Shown: positions 1 to 11,033, numbered from the stretch's first letter. The stretch: 64,000 nt of DNA from Geobacter sp. (GCA_003574885.1 PJFC01000006.1:140207-204206), one strand, 5' to 3'. Numbers and translations: made by a program. The notes: generated from the sequence alone by a model not told the origin.

Positions 1-208
1 TCGCCTTAAGATCTGCACCGACCTCTTTTATGAGGGTGGATGCCGCAACCAACGTTTTGCCCGTCGTATCATCGATAACCTGGGCATAAATGTGCGTAGC
101 GCTCTTGAAAACGTTAAGGCGCGGCCGCTCAGTCGTGCCACGAATCTTCTTTCTTATTCTTGTTTGCCGTTTCAGACGGGCAGCTTTTTTCTGTGCGAGA
201 GAACTCAC
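1..208 (-). CDS. rplR: 50S ribosomal protein L18 (partial, C-terminus outside window)
   Basis: This is the N-terminal part of L18, which binds 5S rRNA and anchors it in the central protuberance of the large subunit. The reading frame opens with GTG at 208 behind an aggag ribosome binding site, giving S-S-L-A-Q-K-K-A, and continues through the L18 signature R-P-R-L-N-V-F-K-S and H-I-Y-A-Q-V-I-D-D. About 69 codons lie inside the window and the rest runs off the left edge. It follows rplF by 20 bp, the normal spc-operon order. The start codon is GTG and the family assignment is secure. Confidence 0.93.
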   Translation of the reverse strand, partial: MSSLAQKKAARLKRQTRIRKKIRGTTERPRLNVFKSATHIYAQVIDDTTGKTLVAASTLIKEVGADLKA

Positions 209-228
209 GGTACTTCTCCTTGGCTTAA

Positions 229-768
229 CTATTTTTTACCGGTTTTACCGGCTTTTCTCAGAATAACTTCGTCGGCGTATCTGATACCTTTTCCTTTATA
301 CGGTTCCGGGCCACGGAACGAACGGATCTTGGCGGCTGTCTGTCCAACCAGTTCTTTGTCGATTCCTTTGACAAGGAGCTTGGTCATTTTATCAACCTCG
401 ACAGTTATCCCTTTGGGCAGTTGAAAATTCACCGGATGGGAGTAACCGAGGCTAAGATTGAGCACGTCACCCTTGGCCTCAGCACGGTAGCCGACACCGC
501 TTATTTCCAGAGCAGTCTCGAACCCTTTTGTTACACCGACAACCATATTATCAACGAGAGTCCGAGTCAGACCATGAGCCGAGCGGGCTTTAATCCCGTC
601 GTCGTTTCTGTTCACGACAATCGACTTGTCTGAAATCGTCAACGTTACGCCGTCCATGATTTTTCGGGAAAGAGTCCCTTTGGGCCCCTCCACCTTAAGG
701 ACAGCGCTATCAAAAGCTATTTTAACTCCCAGGGGAATCTCTACGGGAAGTTTACCAATTCTGGACAT
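229..768 (-). CDS. rplF: 50S ribosomal protein L6
   Basis: L6 binds 23S rRNA near the sarcin-ricin loop and the factor-binding site. The product has 179 residues, normal for the family. It starts [12 protein letters not shown] and ends in the conserved block [12 protein letters not shown], which is the L6 signature. It lies 27 bp downstream of rpsH and 20 bp upstream of rplR in the spc segment. No promoter is visible inside the cluster here, so it is presumably expressed as part of the long ribosomal protein transcript. Confidence 0.98.
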   Translation of the reverse strand: MSRIGKLPVEIPLGVKIAFDSAVLKVEGPKGTLSRKIMDGVTLTISDKSIVVNRNDDGIKARSAHGLTRTLVDNMVVGVTKGFETALEISGVGYRAEAKGDVLNLSLGYSHPVNFQLPKGITVEVDKMTKLLVKGIDKELVGQTAAKIRSFRGPEPYKGKGIRYADEVILRKAGKTGKK

Positions 769-795
769 GCTGAATGCTCCTTGTTCCGGGGTAAA

Positions 796-1194
796 TTACC
801 AGACTGTACAAATCAACTCACCACCCACGCCAGCTTCACGGGCGGCTTTGTCGGTAAGAATGCCTTTTGAGGTGGACAGAATGGCTATCCCCATACCGTT
901 TTTAATGCTGGGGATTTCATCGCCTTTAACATAGCGACGCCCTCCCGGTTTGCTGACACGCTTGATTTCATTGATAACCGAATCTTTTTCGTCGATATAC
1001 TTCAAATAGACGCGCAGAACACCCTGCTTCTGGTCGGCGATCACTTTGTAATTCTTAATAAAGCCCTCTGTGCGCAGCACGTTAGCCAGACTCACTTTGA
1101 GGTTTGACGATGGGATATCCACCTTCTGCAGCTTCGCCATGCTGGCGTTCCTTATCCGAGTCAGCATATCGGCAATTGGATCAGTCATCGACAT
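796..1194 (-). CDS. rpsH: 30S ribosomal protein S8
   Basis: S8 is a primary 16S rRNA binding protein of the small-subunit body, and in many bacteria it represses the spc operon. The 132-residue product starts [17 protein letters not shown], the standard S8 N-terminus, and ends with [11 protein letters not shown], the conserved C-terminal motif. It lies between rpsN (33 bp gap) and rplF (27 bp gap). Whether S8 autoregulates here cannot be read from the sequence, because no clear mimic of its 16S site was identified. Confidence 0.98.
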   Translation of the reverse strand: MSMTDPIADMLTRIRNASMAKLQKVDIPSSNLKVSLANVLRTEGFIKNYKVIADQKQGVLRVYLKYIDEKDSVINEIKRVSKPGGRRYVKGDEIPSIKNGMGIAILSTSKGILTDKAAREAGVGGELICTVW

Positions 1195-1227
1195 CGATTG
1201 TACTCCCTCTATACATTTTCTTAGCTG

Positions 1228-1413
1228 TTACCAGCTGGACTTAATAACGCCGGGAATCTGGCCATTGGATGCGTGTTTCCGGAGGCAGATCCTGCACATG
1301 TCAAACTTACGATAGTAGGCACGTGAACGGCCACACAAAGGGCAGCGGTTATATTCTCGCACCTTGAACTTGTTGCCTCTCTGCGCTTTTATTATCATCG
1401 ATGTTTTAGCCAC
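1228..1413 (-). CDS. rpsN: 30S ribosomal protein S14, zinc-binding type Z
   Basis: S14 is a late-assembly protein of the 30S head. This is the short type: 61 residues with two C-x-x-C pairs (C-P-L-C and C-R-I-C) that form a structural zinc site, unlike the longer roughly 100-residue form in E. coli that lacks the cysteines. The protein starts [12 protein letters not shown]. It sits between rplE (20 bp gap) and rpsH, its usual spc position. The zinc-requiring form ties small-subunit assembly to zinc supply; no zinc-independent paralogue is present in the window. Confidence 0.97.
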   Translation of the reverse strand: MAKTSMIIKAQRGNKFKVREYNRCPLCGRSRAYYRKFDMCRICLRKHASNGQIPGVIKSSW

Positions 1414-1433
1414 TTCTATCCTCCGAACCTGAA

Positions 1434-1973
1434 TTAATACCTGAACGGCATGCCCATCAGTTTAAGCAGGGCTCTACCTTCTTCGTCACTTTTAGCTGTG
1501 GTTACAATGGATATATTCATCCCTTTGATTTTGTCTACCTTATCATAGTCAATCTCGGGAAAAATCAATTGCTCCTTAACTCCGAGGGAATAATTCCCAT
1601 TACCATCAAAACCCTTTGCCGATACACCCTTAAAATCACGTACACGAGGAAGGGCAACATTCAGCAGACGATCAAGAAACTCATACATCCGCTCTTTTCG
1701 TAGCGTCACCATGCAACCAATCGGCATACCCTGACGCAGCTTAAAGCTTGCAATTGATTTCTTAGCTTTTGTGATGACCGTTTTCTGTCCACTAATAGCC
1801 GACAGTTCCTCTGCTGCAGAATCAAGAATCTTCACGTTCTGGATAGCTTCACCTAGACCCATGTTAACAACTATCTTCTCGATTTTCGGCACTTCCATGA
1901 TGTTCTTGTAGTTGAAATCCTTCATCAACTGGGGAACCATCTCTTTATTGTAAAGCTCTCTCAGCCTTGACAT
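1434..1973 (-). CDS. rplE: 50S ribosomal protein L5
   Basis: L5 binds 5S rRNA with L18 and contacts the P-site tRNA in the central protuberance. The 179-residue product begins [10 protein letters not shown] and contains the L5 motifs [11 protein letters not shown] and [14 protein letters not shown]. It ends [12 protein letters not shown]. It follows rplX by 13 bp and precedes rpsN by 20 bp. Length and both ends agree with the family. Confidence 0.98.
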   Translation of the reverse strand: MSRLRELYNKEMVPQLMKDFNYKNIMEVPKIEKIVVNMGLGEAIQNVKILDSAAEELSAISGQKTVITKAKKSIASFKLRQGMPIGCMVTLRKERMYEFLDRLLNVALPRVRDFKGVSAKGFDGNGNYSLGVKEQLIFPEIDYDKVDKIKGMNISIVTTAKSDEEGRALLKLMGMPFRY

Positions 1974-1986
1974 TTACCCCTCCAGA

Positions 1987-2313
1987 CTATTTATCAAAAG
2001 ACTCGCCGCACTTAACGCAAACGCGGGCCTTTTTGCCATCTTCAAGAACAGTGGTCCTTGTCCTTACCGGCTTTTTGCATTTTTCACAATAAACCATTAC
2101 ATTGGAAATATGAACCGGAGCCTCTTTTTCAACAATACCGCCAGACTCATTACCACGGGCGCGTGTATGTCGCTTGACGATATTGAGGCCCTCAACGATT
2201 ACTCCATCCTTTTTGGAAAGGATCTGAATAATCTTTCCGGTTTTATCCTTATCTTTACCAGCAACAACCATGACGGTGTCACCTTTTTTCACATGCAGAT
2301 TCTTACCTAGCAT
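1987..2313 (-). CDS. rplX: 50S ribosomal protein L24
   Basis: L24 is an assembly-initiation protein of the 50S subunit with an N-terminal KOW fold. The chosen start is the ATG at 2313 ([14 protein letters not shown]), preceded by a cggag ribosome binding site. A longer frame to 2352 would run into rplN and has no L24-like residues, so it was rejected. The 108-residue product has the KOW sequence [14 protein letters not shown] and a C-terminal C-E-K-C ... C-V-K-C cysteine pattern that could bind zinc, as in some L24 proteins. Confidence 0.96.
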   Translation of the reverse strand: MLGKNLHVKKGDTVMVVAGKDKDKTGKIIQILSKKDGVIVEGLNIVKRHTRARGNESGGIVEKEAPVHISNVMVYCEKCKKPVRTRTTVLEDGKKARVCVKCGESFDK

Positions 2314-2332
2314 CGTCTGTCTCCGCTTATTA

Positions 2333-2701
2333 TTATAGTACTTCGGGGGCAAGAGAAATGATCTTCATGAACTTCTTCGCCCTCAGTTCTCGTGCCACAG
2401 GCCCGAAGATACGGGTACCAACCGGCTCACGCTGATTATTAATCACGACACCGGAATTGCTGTCAAAACGGATATAAGAACCGTCAGGGCGGCCTATCTC
2501 TTTAGCAGTCCTTACAACAACTACTTTGACCACATCACCTTTTTTCACCTTAGAGTTGGGAAGTGCCTCTTTTACCGAAGCAACAATTATGTCGCCTATA
2601 CTGGCATACTTGCGCTTGGATCCACCCAAAACCTTGATGCAAAAGAGCTTTTTGGCCCCTGAATTATCCGCTACGTCGAGTATTGTCTGCATCTGAATCA
2701 T
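2333..2701 (-). CDS. rplN: 50S ribosomal protein L14
   Basis: L14 sits at the subunit interface of the 50S subunit and contributes to intersubunit bridges. The 122-residue product starts [17 protein letters not shown], the near-invariant L14 N-terminus, and ends A-P-E-V-L. It is the first gene of the classical spc operon, but here it follows rpsQ by only 14 bp with no visible promoter, so the S10 and spc segments read as one transcription unit. Confidence 0.98.
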   Translation of the reverse strand: MIQMQTILDVADNSGAKKLFCIKVLGGSKRKYASIGDIIVASVKEALPNSKVKKGDVVKVVVVRTAKEIGRPDGSYIRFDSNSGVVINNQREPVGTRIFGPVARELRAKKFMKIISLAPEVL

Positions 2702-2715
2702 AGATAACTCCTGCC

Positions 2716-2973
2716 TTACGCACTTTTATCGATTATCTGACGAACCTGCCAACGTTTATCCTTGCTTAACGGACGCATTTCAACGATAAGCACACGATCG
2801 CCAGTTTTGCAGCTGTTGTCCTTGTCGTGTGCCTTATATTTAGCAGACCGCTTAATATATTTATTATAAACCGGATGTTTCACAAGGCGATCGACCTTGA
2901 CAACAACGGTCTTATCCATCTTGTCGCTCACTACCACGCCCGTCTGGGTTTTTCTGCTGCCGCGCTCACTCAT
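2716..2973 (-). CDS. rpsQ: 30S ribosomal protein S17
   Basis: S17 is a primary 16S rRNA-binding protein with an OB fold. The start is placed at the ATG at 2973 ([14 protein letters not shown]), which has a gagggg ribosome binding site. A longer frame to 3027 would overlap rpmC by 44 bp and adds residues foreign to the family. The 85-residue product has the motifs [14 protein letters not shown] and [15 protein letters not shown]. It follows rpmC by 10 bp. Confidence 0.96.
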   Translation of the reverse strand: MSERGSRKTQTGVVVSDKMDKTVVVKVDRLVKHPVYNKYIKRSAKYKAHDKDNSCKTGDRVLIVEMRPLSKDKRWQVRQIIDKSA

Positions 2974-2983
2974 ATCAGCCCCT

Positions 2984-3172
2984 CTAGCCTCTTTTTTCCT
3001 GAAGTAAAGTTTTAACACGCGCAACATCTTTTCTGATGTCAGAGAGCTTTGCGGTGTTTTCCAGACGACCGGTATGAAGCTGGAACTTGAGATTGAACAG
3101 CTCCTTCTTCAATTCCTTCTCTTTTGCCTGGAGTTCTTCCTCATTCATAGTCTTAAGGTCATTAACCTTCAT
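2984..3172 (-). CDS. rpmC: 50S ribosomal protein L29
   Basis: L29 lies at the polypeptide tunnel exit, near the docking site for trigger factor and SRP. The 62-residue, mostly helical product starts [14 protein letters not shown] and carries the L29 motif [15 protein letters not shown]. Its start overlaps the end of rplP by 11 bp, which suggests translational coupling of the two genes. Confidence 0.97.
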   Translation of the reverse strand: MKVNDLKTMNEEELQAKEKELKKELFNLKFQLHTGRLENTAKLSDIRKDVARVKTLLQEKRG

Positions 3173-3584
3173 GGCCGTCCTTCCTCGAAATAAATTTTGT
3201 CGTGATAGGAAGTTTGTGGGCTGCCAGCCGGAATGCCTCGCGGGCGATCTCCTCGGTTACCCCTTCCATTTCGTAAAGTATATGGCCAGGCTTTATGACG
3301 CAAACCCATGAATCAGGTGCACCTTTACCCTTGCCCATACGTGTTTCTGCAGGCTTCGAGGTCAACGGTTTATCAGGGAATATACGGATCCATATCTTGC
3401 CACCCCTTTTAATATAGCGGGTCATTGCAATACGGGCGGCCTCGATCTGACGAGAGTCAAGCCAGCCGCAGGTAGTGGCCTGCAAACCAAACTCACCGAA
3501 TGCCAGCGTTACACCTCGTTGCGGCGTTCCGGTCATTCTCCCCTTCATCTGCTTTCTATGCTTAACACGTTTAGGCATTAACAT
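3162..3584 (-). CDS. rplP: 50S ribosomal protein L16
   Basis: L16 is a late-assembly protein that helps shape the A site of the 50S subunit. The 140-residue product starts [12 protein letters not shown] and holds the conserved block [12 protein letters not shown] and the following W-V-C-V-I-K-P-G. It follows rpsC by 17 bp, and its last codons overlap the start of rpmC. Length and ends are standard. Confidence 0.98.
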   Translation of the reverse strand: MLMPKRVKHRKQMKGRMTGTPQRGVTLAFGEFGLQATTCGWLDSRQIEAARIAMTRYIKRGGKIWIRIFPDKPLTSKPAETRMGKGKGAPDSWVCVIKPGHILYEMEGVTEEIAREAFRLAAHKLPITTKFISRKDGHEG

Positions 3585-3601
3585 TGCTGACTAACTCCTG
3601 T

Positions 3602-4237
3602 TTATTTTTGACCGGGAAGCACTTCACCCTTGAAAATAAGTACCTTGACGCCAATGATGCCGTAGGTAGTTTTTGCCTCGGCAAAGCCGTAGTCGATATC
3701 TGCCCGCAACGTATGCAGGGGGACACGACCTTCACGGTACCATTCGGTCCTGGACATCTCTGCACCACCCAGACGGCCGGAGCAGGTGATCCTTATCCCT
3801 TTTGCGCCAAATTTGAGCGCAGATGTCACACTCTTTTTCATGGCACGACGGAAAGCAATCCGGCGCTCCAATTGAAGAGCAACGTTCTCTGCAACCAACT
3901 GAGCATCCAGTTCAGGCTTACGCACCTCTTGGATATTGAGGAACACTTCCTTGTCGGTGAGTTTGGCCAGTTCCTTTTTAAGGGTTTCAACTTCCGAACC
4001 CTTCTTGCCGATGATAAGACCAGGACGCGCGGTAAAGATGTTTATCTTCGCCTTGTTAGCGGCACGCTCTATCTCGATTTTAGATACGCCGGAATGGTAA
4101 AGCCGCTTCTTGAGGAAAGCTCTTAGCTTAATATCCTCATGCAGCAGTTTGGCATAATCCGCCTCGGCATACCACTTGGAATCCCAAGTCTTAATGACCC
4201 CAAGTCTGAATCCTATTGGATTTACTTTCTGACCCAA
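3602..4237 (-). CDS. rpsC: 30S ribosomal protein S3
   Basis: S3 forms part of the mRNA entry channel of the 30S subunit. The 211-residue product starts [14 protein letters not shown] and contains the KH-domain motif [13 protein letters not shown] near residues 70-82. The C-terminal S3 domain includes [13 protein letters not shown]. It lies between rplV (30 bp gap) and rplP (17 bp gap) in the S10 segment. Confidence 0.98.
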   Translation of the reverse strand: MGQKVNPIGFRLGVIKTWDSKWYAEADYAKLLHEDIKLRAFLKKRLYHSGVSKIEIERAANKAKINIFTARPGLIIGKKGSEVETLKKELAKLTDKEVFLNIQEVRKPELDAQLVAENVALQLERRIAFRRAMKKSVTSALKFGAKGIRITCSGRLGGAEMSRTEWYREGRVPLHTLRADIDYGFAEAKTTYGIIGVKVLIFKGEVLPGQK

Positions 4238-4267
4238 AACTTCACCTCCACCTAAGTGTGCTTATAC

Positions 4268-4603
4268 TTATTTCTTGTCGGCCAGAACCACGGAAATATG
4301 GCTGGTCGGTTTTCTGATCTTGCTTGCCCTGCCCATGGCACGCGGCACAAAACGCTTAAGCACCGCTCCACCGTCGACAAAAATTGTCTTCACAAAAAGA
4401 CGGTCTACATCAGGCGCGCCTTTTTGCTCGGCATTCGCTACGGCAGAACTGAGAAGTTTCGCAACGAGTTTCGCCGAAGGCTGAGGAGAGAACTTGAGAA
4501 TATTGAGAGCGTCCTGAATCCCCTTCCCGCGAACCATGTCAACGACAAGACGGGTTTTGCGGGGGGAAAGACGGGCTAATGACAACTTGGCGCTTGATTC
4601 CAT
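4268..4603 (-). CDS. rplV: 50S ribosomal protein L22
   Basis: L22 lines the nascent-chain exit tunnel; its beta hairpin takes part in macrolide sensitivity and translational arrest. The 111-residue product has the motif L-S-P-R-K-T-R-L-V-V-D-M-V-R-G-K near its N-terminus and P-R-A-M-G-R-A-S-K-I-R-K-P-T-S-H near its C-terminus, which corresponds to the hairpin. It follows rpsS by 19 bp. Confidence 0.98.
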   Translation of the reverse strand: MESSAKLSLARLSPRKTRLVVDMVRGKGIQDALNILKFSPQPSAKLVAKLLSSAVANAEQKGAPDVDRLFVKTIFVDGGAVLKRFVPRAMGRASKIRKPTSHISVVLADKK

Positions 4604-4622
4604 TTATCTACTCCTTTGCGGA

Positions 4623-4904
4623 TTACTTCTTTTTCAACTTGCTTTTCTTGTCTGCCGCATGGCCAAAGAAGGTCCTTGTGGGGGCAAACTCACCCATTTT
4701 ATGACCAACCATGTTTTCAGTCACAAAAACCGGTATGAACTTCTTGCCATTATGCACGGCAAAAGTAAGTCCGATAAAGTCGGGAGTAATCGTAGACCGC
4801 CGCGACCAAGTCTTGATGACTTTTTTGGAAGAAGGGCTTTCTGTCTCGACTTTTTTTGCCAGGTGCCCATCTACAAACGGGCCTTTCTTAATAGATCTTG
4901 CCAT
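4623..4904 (-). CDS. rpsS: 30S ribosomal protein S19
   Basis: S19 sits in the head of the small subunit with S13 and contacts the central protuberance. The 93-residue product starts [15 protein letters not shown], the typical N-terminus, and contains W-S-R-R-S-T-I and [13 protein letters not shown]. It follows rplB by 24 bp and precedes rplV by 19 bp. Confidence 0.98.
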   Translation of the reverse strand: MARSIKKGPFVDGHLAKKVETESPSSKKVIKTWSRRSTITPDFIGLTFAVHNGKKFIPVFVTENMVGHKMGEFAPTRTFFGHAADKKSKLKKK

Positions 4905-4928
4905 CGTATAAATCCTCTGTACAGAGTG

Positions 4929-5753
4929 TTATTTGCTACGCTTCTTAACGATGAAGCGAGTCGACGTTTTGTTGGTCCTGGTTTTATAACCCTTGGTCGG
5001 GATACCCCAAGGTGTTACGGGATGGCGGCCACCTGATGTACGACCTTCACCGCCACCGTGAGGATGGTCGACCGGGTTCATTGCAACGCCGCGAACCTTG
5101 GGACGTTTGCCAAGCCAACGGGAACGTCCGGCTTTGCCTATTGAAACGTTCTCATGGTCAATATTGCCAACCTGACCAATAGTTGCCATGCACTCCTGAA
5201 GCACCATACGGACTTCTCCGGAAGGCAGCTTGACCTGGGCATACTTTCCTTCTTTTGCCATCAACTGCGCAAAGGTACCGGCACTGCGAGCAAGCTGTGC
5301 TCCTTTACCGATCTTCAGTTCTATGTTGTGAATAATCGTACCGAGCGGGATCGCTTTGAGCGGTAGCGTATTGCCCGGCTTGATATCGGCTTCGAGGCTG
5401 GATATAACTGTATCGCCGACCTTCAAATCAAGCGGTGAAAGGATATAACGCTTCTCGCCATCGGCATAGATCAACAGTGCTATCCTGGCGCTCCGGTTCG
5501 GGTCATACTCGACTGAGACAACGCGCGCGGGGATATTAAGCTTATCACGGCGGAAATCGATAATCCTGTATTTCTGTTTGTGACCACCGCCTATATGGCG
5601 AGAAGTGATCCGTCCAAATGAGTTCCTGCCACCGGTCTTATTCTTATGCTCAAGCAAAGACCTTTCCGGTTTCGTGCAGGTAATCTCCTCAAAGGTGGAG
5701 CAGGTCTGGTGCCTACGACCAGCGGATGTCGGTTTGTAACTCTTGATAGCCAT
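4929..5753 (-). CDS. rplB: 50S ribosomal protein L2
   Basis: L2 is a core 50S protein needed for peptidyl transferase activity and subunit association. The product has 274 residues, the usual length. It starts [14 protein letters not shown] and contains the C-terminal L2 signature [11 protein letters not shown], which includes the conserved histidine near the catalytic centre. It lies between rplW (23 bp gap) and rpsS. Confidence 0.99.
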   Translation of the reverse strand: MAIKSYKPTSAGRRHQTCSTFEEITCTKPERSLLEHKNKTGGRNSFGRITSRHIGGGHKQKYRIIDFRRDKLNIPARVVSVEYDPNRSARIALLIYADGEKRYILSPLDLKVGDTVISSLEADIKPGNTLPLKAIPLGTIIHNIELKIGKGAQLARSAGTFAQLMAKEGKYAQVKLPSGEVRMVLQECMATIGQVGNIDHENVSIGKAGRSRWLGKRPKVRGVAMNPVDHPHGGGEGRTSGGRHPVTPWGIPTKGYKTRTNKTSTRFIVKKRSK

Positions 5754-5776
5754 TATTTAAACTCCACAGAGATGGT

Positions 5777-6061
5777 CTAGACTTCGAAAAAATCCACATT
5801 GCTTCCCTCTTTGAGGGAGACGTATGCCTTTTTCCAATTGGAACGCTTGCCAATATGCTTGCCGACCCGTTTAACCTTGCCGGCAACGTTGACGGTGTTC
5901 ACGTCGTCAACTTCTACCTTGAAGAGCTTTTCAACGGCCTGCTTAATCTCGATCTTATTGGCATTCCGGTCCACTTCCAAAGCGATGACATTGCGAGATT
6001 CCTTCTCTATCGTGCTTTTTTCAGTGACCAGCGGCTTCTTGATAACGTCATAAATGTTCAT
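5777..6061 (-). CDS. rplW: 50S ribosomal protein L23
   Basis: L23 is the main docking site for trigger factor and SRP at the tunnel exit. The 94-residue product starts [16 protein letters not shown], the family signature, and contains [14 protein letters not shown]. Its start overlaps the last 4 bp of rplD, so the two are probably translationally coupled. Confidence 0.98.
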   Translation of the reverse strand: MNIYDVIKKPLVTEKSTIEKESRNVIALEVDRNANKIEIKQAVEKLFKVEVDDVNTVNVAGKVKRVGKHIGKRSNWKKAYVSLKEGSNVDFFEV

Positions 6062-6681
6062 GACTGTAACGCTCCTTCAACCTTCCGCACTGCATCCTGA
6101 GTAAAGATGATGCTCTGGTATTTCATAATGTCAAAAATATTGAGGCTCTCAGACTTGAGAACTTTGACGTCTTTAATATTACGAGCCGAAAGTTCAAGAT
6201 TAGGATTGGGCCCTTCTATAACGACAAGCGTCTTCTGAAGATCAAAACCATTCAAGACCCCGACAAAACTCTTTGTCGATATCTGATCGATTTTCAGAAC
6301 GTCCAGAACAGTTAACTTGTTTTCCTTGAACATGAGCGATAATGCAGAGCGAAGTGCTGCTCTGCGCGCTTTTTTGTTCATGCTGAGATTGTAGGTCTTG
6401 GGTTGTGGCCCAAAAGCAACACCACCACCAGGATAGTGTGGAGCCCTGATGCATCCCTGCCGCGCTTGCCCTGTACCTTTTTGACGAAACGGTTTCTTGC
6501 CACCACCGGAGACGGCAGAGCGGTTCTTTACGGCAACAGTCCCTGCCCGACGGTTAGCAAGCTGAATCTTCACCGCTTCATGGATGAGGTATTCCTTGAC
6601 GTCAGCATTAAAAACAACGTCACTAAGATCCATCTCACCCACTTTATTTTTTTTGACATCATAAACATCAATTGTTGCCAT
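6058..6681 (-). CDS. rplD: 50S ribosomal protein L4
   Basis: L4 lines the exit tunnel, and in enterobacteria it represses the S10 operon. The 207-residue product contains the tunnel-loop block [18 protein letters not shown] and P-G-G-G-V-A-F-G-P, which is diagnostic. No S10-type leader precedes rpsJ here because tuf lies only 19 bp upstream, so E. coli-style L4 control of an S10 leader is unlikely. The stop overlaps the start of rplW by 4 bp. Confidence 0.98.
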   Translation of the reverse strand: MATIDVYDVKKNKVGEMDLSDVVFNADVKEYLIHEAVKIQLANRRAGTVAVKNRSAVSGGGKKPFRQKGTGQARQGCIRAPHYPGGGVAFGPQPKTYNLSMNKKARRAALRSALSLMFKENKLTVLDVLKIDQISTKSFVGVLNGFDLQKTLVVIEGPNPNLELSARNIKDVKVLKSESLNIFDIMKYQSIIFTQDAVRKVEGALQS

Positions 6682-6704
6682 AATCTATCTCCAGATACTG
6701 CGCG

Positions 6705-7340
6705 TTATTTCGTGGCCTTGACACTGTCCCTGATGACGACTATGCCGTTGGTTGTACCAGGGATTGCCCCCTTTATCAGCAGCAGATTATCGGCAGAGTC
6801 CACCCGGACAACCTGCAGTCTCTGTATCGTAACCCGCTCGTTCCCCATCTGGCCCGGCATTTTCTTGTTCTTGAAAACACGTGACGGGGTAGCGGAACAG
6901 CCTATGGATCCAGGCGCACGGTGGAAACGGGAACCGTGGGTAGAACGACCACCCTTAAAGCCCCAACGCTTCATAACACCCTGATATCCTTTACCGATAC
7001 TGACACCAGTCACATCGATCAGGTCACCTGCAGCAAAAAGTTCGGCTCTGATCTCATCACCGACATTGAACTCGTCAACGCTATCAAGACGAAGCTCACG
7101 GAGATGAGTAAAAACACCTTTGTCTGCTGCTTTGCAATGCCCTAGTTGAGCACGGGTTGCCTTTGCCGACTCCTGCGAACCAAAACCGACCTGTATGGCA
7201 TTGTAGCCATCCTTTTCAGCGGTCTTCTTCTGGACAACATAGCACGGGCCAGCTTCAACGACAGTTACCGGAATACGACGTCCGTCCTCGACAAATATCT
7301 GGGTCATCCCAAGTTTTTTACCAATCAATCCCTTAATCAT
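6705..7340 (-). CDS. rplC: 50S ribosomal protein L3
   Basis: L3 is an early-assembly 50S protein whose loop reaches the peptidyl transferase centre. The 211-residue product starts [16 protein letters not shown] and contains the L3 core [16 protein letters not shown] and the loop segment [11 protein letters not shown]. It follows rpsJ by 29 bp and precedes rplD by 23 bp. Confidence 0.98.
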   Translation of the reverse strand: MIKGLIGKKLGMTQIFVEDGRRIPVTVVEAGPCYVVQKKTAEKDGYNAIQVGFGSQESAKATRAQLGHCKAADKGVFTHLRELRLDSVDEFNVGDEIRAELFAAGDLIDVTGVSIGKGYQGVMKRWGFKGGRSTHGSRFHRAPGSIGCSATPSRVFKNKKMPGQMGNERVTIQRLQVVRVDSADNLLLIKGAIPGTTNGIVVIRDSVKATK

Positions 7341-7369
7341 GGTTGACGATCCTATCCTTGTATTCTCAA

Positions 7370-7678
7370 TTACAGCTTGATCTCGACGTCGACGCCAGCC
7401 GAGAGGTCCAGTTTCATGAGCGCATCAACAGTCTGCTGAGTAGGCTCAAGTATGTCGATCAGCCGCTTGTGGGTTCTGATCTCGAACTGCTCCCTCGATT
7501 TCTTGTCCACATGAGGACCACGAAGTACGCAGTACTTATTGATAACAGTCGGAAGGGGAATCGGACCTGCAACCCGTGCACCGGTCCTTTTTGCTGTATC
7601 GACAATTTCCCCTACAGAAAGATCGAGAAGTTTGTGATCATATGCTTTGAGACGAATTCTAATTTTCTGACTTGGCAT
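7370..7678 (-). CDS. rpsJ: 30S ribosomal protein S10 / NusE
   Basis: S10 is a 30S head protein that also acts as NusE, linking NusG or Rho to ribosomes and taking part in rRNA antitermination. The 102-residue product starts [19 protein letters not shown] and contains P-L-P-T-V-I-N-K-Y and R-T-H-K-R-L-I-D-I. It lies 19 bp after the first tuf gene, which fuses the str and S10 operons. Confidence 0.98.
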   Translation of the reverse strand: MPSQKIRIRLKAYDHKLLDLSVGEIVDTAKRTGARVAGPIPLPTVINKYCVLRGPHVDKKSREQFEIRTHKRLIDILEPTQQTVDALMKLDLSAGVDVEIKL

Positions 7679-7689
7679 CGCGTCCTCTT

Positions 7690-8898
7690 ATGTTCAATTA
7701 TTCGATGATGGAGCTGACCACGCCGGCGCCGACAGTACGGCCACCTTCGCGGATCGCGAAACGAAGCCCTTCGTCCATGGCGATCGGGGTGATCAGGTTG
7801 ACCGTTACGGCTACGTTGTCCCCCGGCATGACCATCTCGGTCCCTGCCGCAAGATCAACTATCCCGGTAACGTCGGTTGTCCGGAAGTAGAACTGCGGAC
7901 GGTACCCGTTGAAGAACGGCGTGTGACGTCCACCCTCTTCTTTGGTAAGGATGTAAGCTTCGGCCTTGAACTTGGTGTGCGGTGTGATGCTCCCCGGCTT
8001 GGCAAGTACCTGGCCACGCTCGATGTCTTCACGCTTCACACCGCGCAGCAGCGCACCGATGTTGTCCCCGGCACGGCCTTCGTCCAGAAGCTTCCGGAAC
8101 ATCTCTACGCCGGTTACGGTTGTCTTGGCTGTCGCCTTCATCCCGACAATCTCAACTTCCTCGCCGACCTTGACGATCCCGCGCTCTACACGACCGGTAG
8201 CTACGGTGCCACGACCGGAGATGGAGAATACGTCTTCTACCGGCATCAGGAACGGTTTGTCGATGGCGCGCTCTGGCTCGGGTATGTATGCGTCAACGGC
8301 ATCCATGAGCGCCAGGATTGCCTGCTCGCCCAGTTCGCCCTTGTCACCTTCCAGCGCCTTGAGGGCGGAACCTTTGATGATGGGAATATCGTCACCGGGG
8401 AAGTCGTAAGAGGAGAGCAGTTCGCGAATCTCCAGCTCGACCAGCTCCAGCAGTTCGGCGTCATCCACCATGTCGGCCTTGTTCAGGAACACGACGATGT
8501 AGGGAACTCCGACCTGACGGGCAAGCAGGATGTGCTCACGGGTCTGCGGCATCGGGCCGTCAGCGGCGGACACGACCAGGATGGCGCCGTCCATCTGCGC
8601 TGCTCCCGTAATCATGTTCTTGACGTAGTCGGCATGGCCTGGGCAGTCAACATGGGCATAGTGACGCTTGTCGGTCTCATATTCAACGTGCGCGGTGGCG
8701 ATGGTAATACCACGCTCACGCTCTTCCGGCGCATTGTCGATCTGGTCGAACGCTTTGTACTCGGCCTGACCTTTCCCCGCCAGAACCTTGGTGATCGCTG
8801 CCGTCAGCGTCGTCTTACCGTGGTCTACGTGACCTATCGTCCCTATGTTTACGTGCGGTTTTGTTCTTTCAAATTTCGCCTTCGCCATGTCCGATTCC
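7690..8898. repeat. tuf duplication, copy 1 (about 1.2 kb direct repeat)
   Basis: This block contains the whole first tuf gene, 8 bp past its stop codon and 10 bp before its start. By eye it appears identical to 24024-25232, at a constant offset of 16334 bp. The flanks on both sides differ at once. The sharp edges and the absence of silent differences point to recent gene conversion between the two copies. Confidence 0.9.
7698..8888 (-). CDS. tuf: Elongation factor Tu (copy 1, str operon)
   Basis: EF-Tu delivers aminoacyl-tRNA to the ribosomal A site as a GTP complex. The 396-residue product has G1 [10 protein letters not shown]3 D-C-P-G-H-A-D-Y and G4 N-K-A-D, followed by the two beta-barrel domains. 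It matches the second copy at 24032 residue for residue, and the DNA appears identical too. It lies between fusA (27 bp gap) and rpsJ (19 bp gap), the tufA position of enterobacteria. Confidence 0.99.
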   Translation of the reverse strand: MAKAKFERTKPHVNIGTIGHVDHGKTTLTAAITKVLAGKGQAEYKAFDQIDNAPEERERGITIATAHVEYETDKRHYAHVDCPGHADYVKNMITGAAQMDGAILVVSAADGPMPQTREHILLARQVGVPYIVVFLNKADMVDDAELLELVELEIRELLSSYDFPGDDIPIIKGSALKALEGDKGELGEQAILALMDAVDAYIPEPERAIDKPFLMPVEDVFSISGRGTVATGRVERGIVKVGEEVEIVGMKATAKTTVTGVEMFRKLLDEGRAGDNIGALLRGVKREDIERGQVLAKPGSITPHTKFKAEAYILTKEEGGRHTPFFNGYRPQFYFRTTDVTGIVDLAAGTEMVMPGDNVAVTVNLITPIAMDEGLRFAIREGGRTVGAGVVSSIIE

Positions 8899-8915
8899 CT
8901 CCTTCGCGGAAAAGT

Positions 8916-10991
8916 TTATCCTTTTACTTTAGCAATTATCTCTTCGGATACCGACTTCGGTACCTGCTCATAATGATCAAATGTCATGGTATAGGTAGCG
9001 CGGCCCTGAGTTGCGGAACGTACATCAGTAGCGTAACCGAACATCTGTGCAAGTGGAACCATGGCACTTACAACCTGCGCTCCTGCACGCCCTTCCATCC
9101 CCATTATTCTGCCACGACGGGAGTTAAGGTCGCCAATTACATCGCCCATGTACTCTTCAGGCACAACGACCTCAACAGACATGATGGGTTCAAGGAGAAC
9201 CGCTCCTGCTTTTTGACATCCTTCTTTGAAACCCATGGAACCGGCAATTTTGAACGCCATCTCTGAAGAGTCAACTTCATGGTAGGAACCGTCAATCAGG
9301 GTCACCTTGAAGTCAACAACCGGATACCCGGCAAGAACACCGGTATCCATTGCTTCCTGAATCCCTTTGTCGACAGCCGGGATGTATTCGCGAGGAACAA
9401 CACCACCTTTGATACCGTCAACAAATTCATATCCCTTACCCGGCTCCTGGGGTTCGACTTCAAGCCAGACATGACCGTACTGGCCACGACCACCGGACTG
9501 ACGAACGAACTTGCCTTCAACCTTGACCTTCTTGGTGACAGTCTCTCGGTAGGCAACCTGCGGTTTGCCAACATTTGCCTCGACCTTGAATTCGCGCATC
9601 AGACGATCAACAATGATCTCAAGATGAAGTTCACCCATGCCGGAAATAATGGTCTGGCCTGTTTCCTCATCTGTTTTTACGCGGAAGGAAGGATCCTCGC
9701 TTGCCAGCTTGGCCAGACTCGTTCCCAGCTTCTCCTGATCAGCTTTAGTCTTCGGTTCGATTGCAATAGAAATAACAGGTTCAGGGAACTCGATAGACTC
9801 GAGAATAACCGAATTATCTTCAGGACAGAGGGTATCGCCAGTGGTCGTATACTTAAGACCAACCGCCGCGGCAATGTCACCGGCATAAACCTCTTTTATC
9901 TCTTCACGCTTGTTGGCATGCATCTTAAGCAGACGACCGATGCGCTCTTTCTTGTCCTTAGTGGAGTTGAAAACGTACGAACCGGAATTAAGCACGCCTG
10001 AGTAGACACGGAAGAAGCAGAGCTGCCCGACAAAAGGATCGGTCATGATTTTGAACGCGAGTGCGGAGAAAGGTTCGCTGTCAGACGCATGGCGTTCTAT
10101 CTCGTTACCTTTTTCATCAAGTCCCTTAATAGCGGGGATATCCAGAGGAGAAGGGAGATACTCTACCACTGAATCAAGGAGGGGCTGAACACCCTTGTTC
10201 TTGAAGGACGAACCGCAAATAACCGGACAGATGGCAATTTCTATGGTAGACTTACGGACAGCAGCCTTGATCTCGGCGGTCGTCAACGCCTCTCCCGCAA
10301 GATACTTCTCCATAAGCGCTTCATCGTGGGAGGAAATTTCCTCGATCAGCTTCTCACGGTACTCTTCAGCCAGCTCCTGCAGATCAACCGGAATCGGCTC
10401 CTCGTGATATTTTGCACCCAAGGCCTCCTCATCCCAGATAATTGCCTTCATCTCGACGAGATCGACAATGCCCCTGAACGTATCTTCAGCACCAATCGGC
10501 AGCTGAATCGGCACAGGATTTGCCCTGAGACGATCCTTGATCATGGAAACGCCACGGAAGAAATCCGCACCCACACGATCCATTTTATTTATGAATGCTA
10601 TGCGGGGGACCTTGTACTTGTCCGCCTGACGCCAGACAGTTTCAGACTGCGGCTCCACACCACCGACCGAGCAGAAAACCGCAACAGCCCCATCAAGCAC
10701 CCGTAGGGATCGCTCAACTTCAATGGTGAAATCGACATGACCGGGGGTGTCAATAATATTGATACGGTGGTCACTCCAGTGACATGTGGTGGCAGCAGAG
10801 GTAATGGTAATGCCACGCTCCTGCTCCTGCTCCATCCAGTCCATTGTTGCAGTGCCTTCATGCACTTCACCAATCTTGTGGGAAACCCCGGTGTAATATA
10901 GAATCCGCTCGGTAGTTGTCGTCTTACCGGCGTCAATATGAGCCATAATCCCGATGTTACGTGTTTTATCCAGCGATACTTGACGAGCCAC
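8916..10991 (-). CDS. fusA: Elongation factor G
   Basis: EF-G is the GTPase that drives translocation and, with RRF, ribosome recycling. The 691-residue product has the G1 loop [14 protein letters not shown]3 D-T-P-G-H-V-D-F and G4 N-K-M-D-R, then domains II to V, including R-G-Q-Y-G-H-V-W in domain IV. Length is normal. It lies 42 bp after rpsG and 27 bp before tuf in the str segment. Geobacter genomes often carry a second EF-G; this str-linked copy is the canonical candidate. Confidence 0.98.
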   Translation of the reverse strand: MARQVSLDKTRNIGIMAHIDAGKTTTTERILYYTGVSHKIGEVHEGTATMDWMEQEQERGITITSAATTCHWSDHRINIIDTPGHVDFTIEVERSLRVLDGAVAVFCSVGGVEPQSETVWRQADKYKVPRIAFINKMDRVGADFFRGVSMIKDRLRANPVPIQLPIGAEDTFRGIVDLVEMKAIIWDEEALGAKYHEEPIPVDLQELAEEYREKLIEEISSHDEALMEKYLAGEALTTAEIKAAVRKSTIEIAICPVICGSSFKNKGVQPLLDSVVEYLPSPLDIPAIKGLDEKGNEIERHASDSEPFSALAFKIMTDPFVGQLCFFRVYSGVLNSGSYVFNSTKDKKERIGRLLKMHANKREEIKEVYAGDIAAAVGLKYTTTGDTLCPEDNSVILESIEFPEPVISIAIEPKTKADQEKLGTSLAKLASEDPSFRVKTDEETGQTIISGMGELHLEIIVDRLMREFKVEANVGKPQVAYRETVTKKVKVEGKFVRQSGGRGQYGHVWLEVEPQEPGKGYEFVDGIKGGVVPREYIPAVDKGIQEAMDTGVLAGYPVVDFKVTLIDGSYHEVDSSEMAFKIAGSMGFKEGCQKAGAVLLEPIMSVEVVVPEEYMGDVIGDLNSRRGRIMGMEGRAGAQVVSAMVPLAQMFGYATDVRSATQGRATYTMTFDHYEQVPKSVSEEIIAKVKG

Positions 10992-11033
10992 AAAAATCTC
11001 CTTCAGCTATTTACTTCTATGTACTTCTCGAAG

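Noticed and set aside
2314..2352. Longer start for L24
   Set aside because: The extra residues overlap rplN and are not in the family; the ATG at 2313 has a ribosome binding site.
7923..9266. 447-codon plus-strand frame over tuf and fusA
   Set aside because: It is an antisense frame of highly biased genes; tuf and fusA are certain. No ribosome binding site or known domain was seen.
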